Shown here: one piece after another, positions 60,940 to 64,000 of the stretch | Numbering within the stretch: position 1 is the first letter of the stretch | How the letters are laid out: each line of letters opens with the position of its first letter | Assembly: GCF_902459505.1 (NCBI RefSeq) | Contig: NC_047096.1 | Span: forward strand, 682,001 to 746,000 | DNA from: Geotrypetes seraphini | Taxonomy: Eukaryota > Chordata > Amphibia > Gymnophiona > Dermophiidae | DNA: 64,000 nt | Direction of reading: 5' to 3' | Position numbers and translations under genes: made by a program | Notes under the pieces: generated by a model | What the model saw: the letters and a program-made list of their open reading frames with translations, nothing else | Database searches by the model: none | Told to the model about the DNA's origin: nothing

Positions 60940-62990
60940 GGTTCCTTTCTAAAAGGCAACGCCATGCTGAGTAAGTTCCAAGATTTGTAGAGGTTACAAA
61001 TAGGTAAGGAAAAGAAAAGAAAAATATGCATACAAAATGAAGGCTCGATTCCTGCTCCTGGGGGAGCACTACATTTGTAAACCTTGATTTTCAAGTTATC
61101 TAAGAGAACTGGTAAAAAAAACAACAAACTATGACCACCCATATGACTGTGACTTAATATACAAAAGAACAATTGGTCTTCATACCTGCCTTGATTCTAT
61201 TTCCATCACATTTGCACCATGGGACGATTCAGTTCTTGCCCATTCTTCGTTGCAGAATAGCTCAAGCTGAGACCCAGCTGTAACCAGCATTCTGAAAGCC
61301 TCATCACAGATTCGTTATTAGATTCAGGTCTGGATTTGACTGTGCCACTCATGAACATTCACATTGAGCCAGTCAGTTGGTGTTGATTGGGTTGAGAGCC
61401 AGTGTCTTATTTCTTTCTACGTGTTACATAGCAACTGGCCTAACAGTTCACACTATGACATGATAGTGCGTATACTGATGGTAAGCATGCACAGGGGCAG
61501 AGTTTGGATACTTTGCACTTATGCACAAAGACTATACACCGATCTTGGCTCAAGCTTACTTTCAGTCGTGTTCTCTGCTATAAAGACAAGCTCTTACTTA
61601 TCTTTATAAAAGAGGTGGCTCTGTAGGCACCTAGACATGCCATCCATTAATAAAGTTAACCTCCACATGACTCGTCTTCAAGAGGGGCTTTTATTAGATG
61701 GGGTGTTATATAAGTTTAAAATAAACGAAACAGACCCTGGTAACAATTTTTGAGAGAGTCAATTTAGGTTTGCAATGACAAAGGATGTAAAGACTTCTAC
61801 GGTCAAGATTATTTGAGAGGGGGGTGCCAATACTCAAAAAAAAAGTGTGTCAAGCTAACTGGGTACTGGCACTGAGTTATCAGCAGTAACTGTATGCAGA
61901 TACTTAGAGCTGGTACCAAGATCAAGTTCAGCTTCAGCAAAACAAACTCCAACTTTAATGTACAGTATTCTGAATTATACTTTCAGACAGCAAAATGTGA
62001 AAAATATACAACTGTGTGAAGACACTTGCAAGGCACTATAACTGAAGTATGAATATGAAAGCAAGATTGTGATACATATAGGTAGTAGTTCAAGAGGCTG
62101 CATGTTTTCACAGAGACCAAAAACCCAGAGGAAAGCTATCTGAGAACACTTTTCTAGTAGTAACCAGCCAAAAGGACCATGTTGTATTACTCACTTTAAT
62201 ACTAGCAACAACTGGAACAAGCTGAATTCAGAAACCAGCTTCAGCAAAGGAATGTTCAGACTTGTGTTAAGAACATTAGTACAACAAAAGGAGCCATGAA
62301 AAAAAGGAGTTTTGGCACCACATTTACAGAAGAAAGGCATGCACCAATACAGCCTCCACATCTGTAATCAGCTGGGACAGTGGCCTTCCCCAGTGTAGAC
62401 CATACACCTCTCCAGTGCAGGCACTCAGCTCCCTGCTCTCCACAGCAACAATGAAGGAGACACATTTGGCAAATCAGTGTAAACCAGGTAAGTCCTCAGC
62501 CACAAGCTAGAGAGACTTCCACACTGCAGAACACTCCAAAGCCCAGGACAGGGCATTTGTAACAGCAGCCAAAGAAGCCTAAACAAGAACAAAGGCAATG
62601 CCATAAACCATTAAATAGGTGCAAAAATACTAAACTCTTGACTAGAAATGTTAGACTACTCAGTAAAAGGAATACTTCTCACAATCTGATCACTTCATGT
62701 GCACAGTAAAGTGATTTGGAAAGAAGTTATTTGCAACAAGGAAATAAATTTAGTACAGTTACATAATTTTTTGATGAAAATTGCTTAAAATATCAGCCAA
62801 CTGGTGGTTTGTAAATGTTAAAGAGAAATAAAAAAAAGGAAAAGAAAGCTACATAGGCAAAGTTCAGAATCCAAGATGATGTTCTCAGTGAAGAAATTCC
62901 TGAGATGAAAGTGGCTTGGATTCTATGTGCTGCTTCTCTCCTCCTTGGTCCAGGAAACAGTCCAACTCCAACATCCCCTAGGATAAAAAC
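60940..62990. other. Upstream flank, nothing recognised
   Basis: I find no credible gene or element. Short frames (61364-61609, 62256-62465) have no family features. The composition is ordinary A/T-rich intergenic DNA. Confidence 0.45.
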
Positions 62991-63004
62991 TGAAGGGGTA
63001 CAAC

Positions 63005-63250
63005 AAAGTTACTCACCTCTAGCAACTGTTCACCAAGGACACAGAGCCCAATCTCCTGGGTATCTTTCCAGCAGCTTTTGGAACCGCCACCAAGCATGTA
63101 TGTGCAATTTCCCACCACTACTGCTGTACAGAACCAGCCAGTCTATTACAAGAGCTAAGAGAATACCACTGCTATGGGAGGTAGATGGATATGTGAGAAT
63201 GTGTGCCCTGCTGTCCTTGGAGAACACCTGCTAAAGGTGAGTAACTTTAC
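63005..63250. mobile_element. Palindromic element, relative of 52356-52672
   Basis: AAAGTTACTCACCT...AGCA...CCAAGGACA (63005-63041) faces its inverse TGTCCTTGG...TGCT...AGGTGAGTAACTTT (63212-63248). The ORF at 62905-63234 is an artefact over it. Confidence 0.75.
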
Positions 63251-63366
63251 TCTACTCAAGAACAAGCATGATACAATATTCACACATATGGGAATCTCTA
63301 GCTGCAAGGTTATCCAAAATAAAAATTGGGGGGAAAAAAGGCCTGTAACAGGCTAAGACCTAGAAC

Positions 63367-63391
63367 TATATATATATATATATATATATAT
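63367..63391. repeat. (TA)n microsatellite
   Basis: About 12 TA units followed by T-rich sequence. Confidence 0.95.
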
Positions 63392-63837
63392 GTTTTTTGG
63401 TTTTTTTTTAATATATGTTTTGCCTTTTCTCTTTTCTGGAGCAGAATAAAAAACGGGCCTAGAGGGGTTGAGTTGGATTCTAGAGATCAAATAAATTCTG
63501 TCTGATGGATTGACCAAGATGACTGTCGCATTGGGAGCTGTGTTCTAAGCATTAGGGGGATGTGAATATGTGGACTGACCACCATGTTGCAGCCCTGCAG
63601 ATCTCCTCTAATGAAGCTGACTTCAAGTAGACTATTAACGCAGCCATTGCATGACCCTCAAGAGTCAGTCTGCTTGGGCATAATAAGTAATGATGCTAGT
63701 CAATTGGATAGAGTATACTTTCTGATGGCTTCCCTCATCCTGTTTGGGGCAGAAGAAGAAATAAAAAGCTTTAGTGAACTCTCTATGAGTTTTAGGGCAT
63801 GCCAGATAGAAGACCAAAATGCGCGGCATGGCATGGG

Positions 63838-63960
63838 GAAGTTTCAAGTTTATTGGCTTTTAATATACCGACCATCAGCAAGTATCTGGCCGGTTTACAA
63901 TAAAAAATTTGAAGGAAAAATAAATAGATAGTTTAGAAATAATTAAGGTGTACACTGAGG
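63838..63960 (-). mobile_element. LINE 3' tail at window edge
   Basis: AAGTTTCAAGTTTATTGGCT and CCGACCATCAGCAAG, GGCCGGTTTACAAT are the reverse of a LINE 3' end (ATTGTAAACCGGCC...). It continues to the edge of the window. Confidence 0.65.
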
Positions 63961-64000
63961 ACATTAACTAGACAAACTTGAAAGTGAGGGAAAATGGGAA

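Noticed and set aside
62905-63234. 109-codon ORF starting with a signal-peptide-like sequence
   Set aside because: It spans a palindromic repeat (63005-63250) with relatives elsewhere in the window, and shows no family motif.

Overview
The window is vertebrate nuclear DNA: a single host gene with GT-AG introns in a dense field of LINEs (CR1, L2-like and L1/Tx1-like), hAT and Tigger DNA transposons, tRNA-derived SINEs, palindromic MITEs and minisatellites. There are no operons, Shine-Dalgarno sites or prokaryotic features. The repeat mix, especially CR1 tails ending in repeats of TTCTTATG and abundant L2-like tails, suggests an amphibian, perhaps a caecilian. That is a recollection of repeat style and I hold it at only moderate confidence.

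The host gene is AMPD2 (AMP deaminase 2) on the minus strand. I could assemble 18 coding exons from the start codon at 42412-42410 to the stop at 3192-3190. All 17 introns are GT-AG and all exon phases agree. The product is 822 residues, close to what I recall for the ~825-residue human isoform. The four catalytic landmarks are present (THIHAS, PHCGEAG, SLSTDDP and the conserved C-terminal [13 protein letters not shown]). The first exon holds only 73 coding bases and sits at the inner edge of a CpG-rich, TATA-less promoter region (about 42290-42640).

Layout, left to right: 1-3189 is downstream flank and likely 3' UTR with LINE tails, CR1 pieces and a palindromic repeat. 3190-42412 is AMPD2. 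Intron 17 carries a 46-bp minisatellite. Intron 16 carries L2-like LINEs and an internally deleted CR1. Intron 13 (7.8 kb) carries a four-deep nest: CR1 broken by a hAT MITE, itself broken by a 4.9-kb L2-like LINE, itself carrying an L1 ORF1 piece that fuses in frame. Intron 10 (6.6 kb) carries palindromic transposons, an exon-like antisense ORF, and a 196/190-bp satellite whose units contain octamer and CCAAT motifs. Intron 6 and intron 5 carry further nested LINEs and a 1.1-kb pyrimidine-rich minisatellite. A CR1 tail lies about 10 bp inside the exon 5 splice donor.

42413-64000 is the upstream flank with no second host gene that I can recognise. It contains a purine-rich minisatellite with a SINE next to the promoter and the 5' half of a CR1 whose ORF1 has a zinc-finger-like motif, coiled coil and SGNH esterase motifs. 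Further right are an L1 copy with a 15-bp target duplication, a Tigger transposon with two CR1 insertions, an L1 copy with a twin-priming 5' inversion, and old unclassified sequence to the end.

I see no evidence for a novel multi-gene system. The most unusual things are the nested element in intron 13, the octamer/CCAAT higher-order satellite within inverted arms in intron 10, and an unexplained spliced-exon-like ORF antisense to AMPD2.
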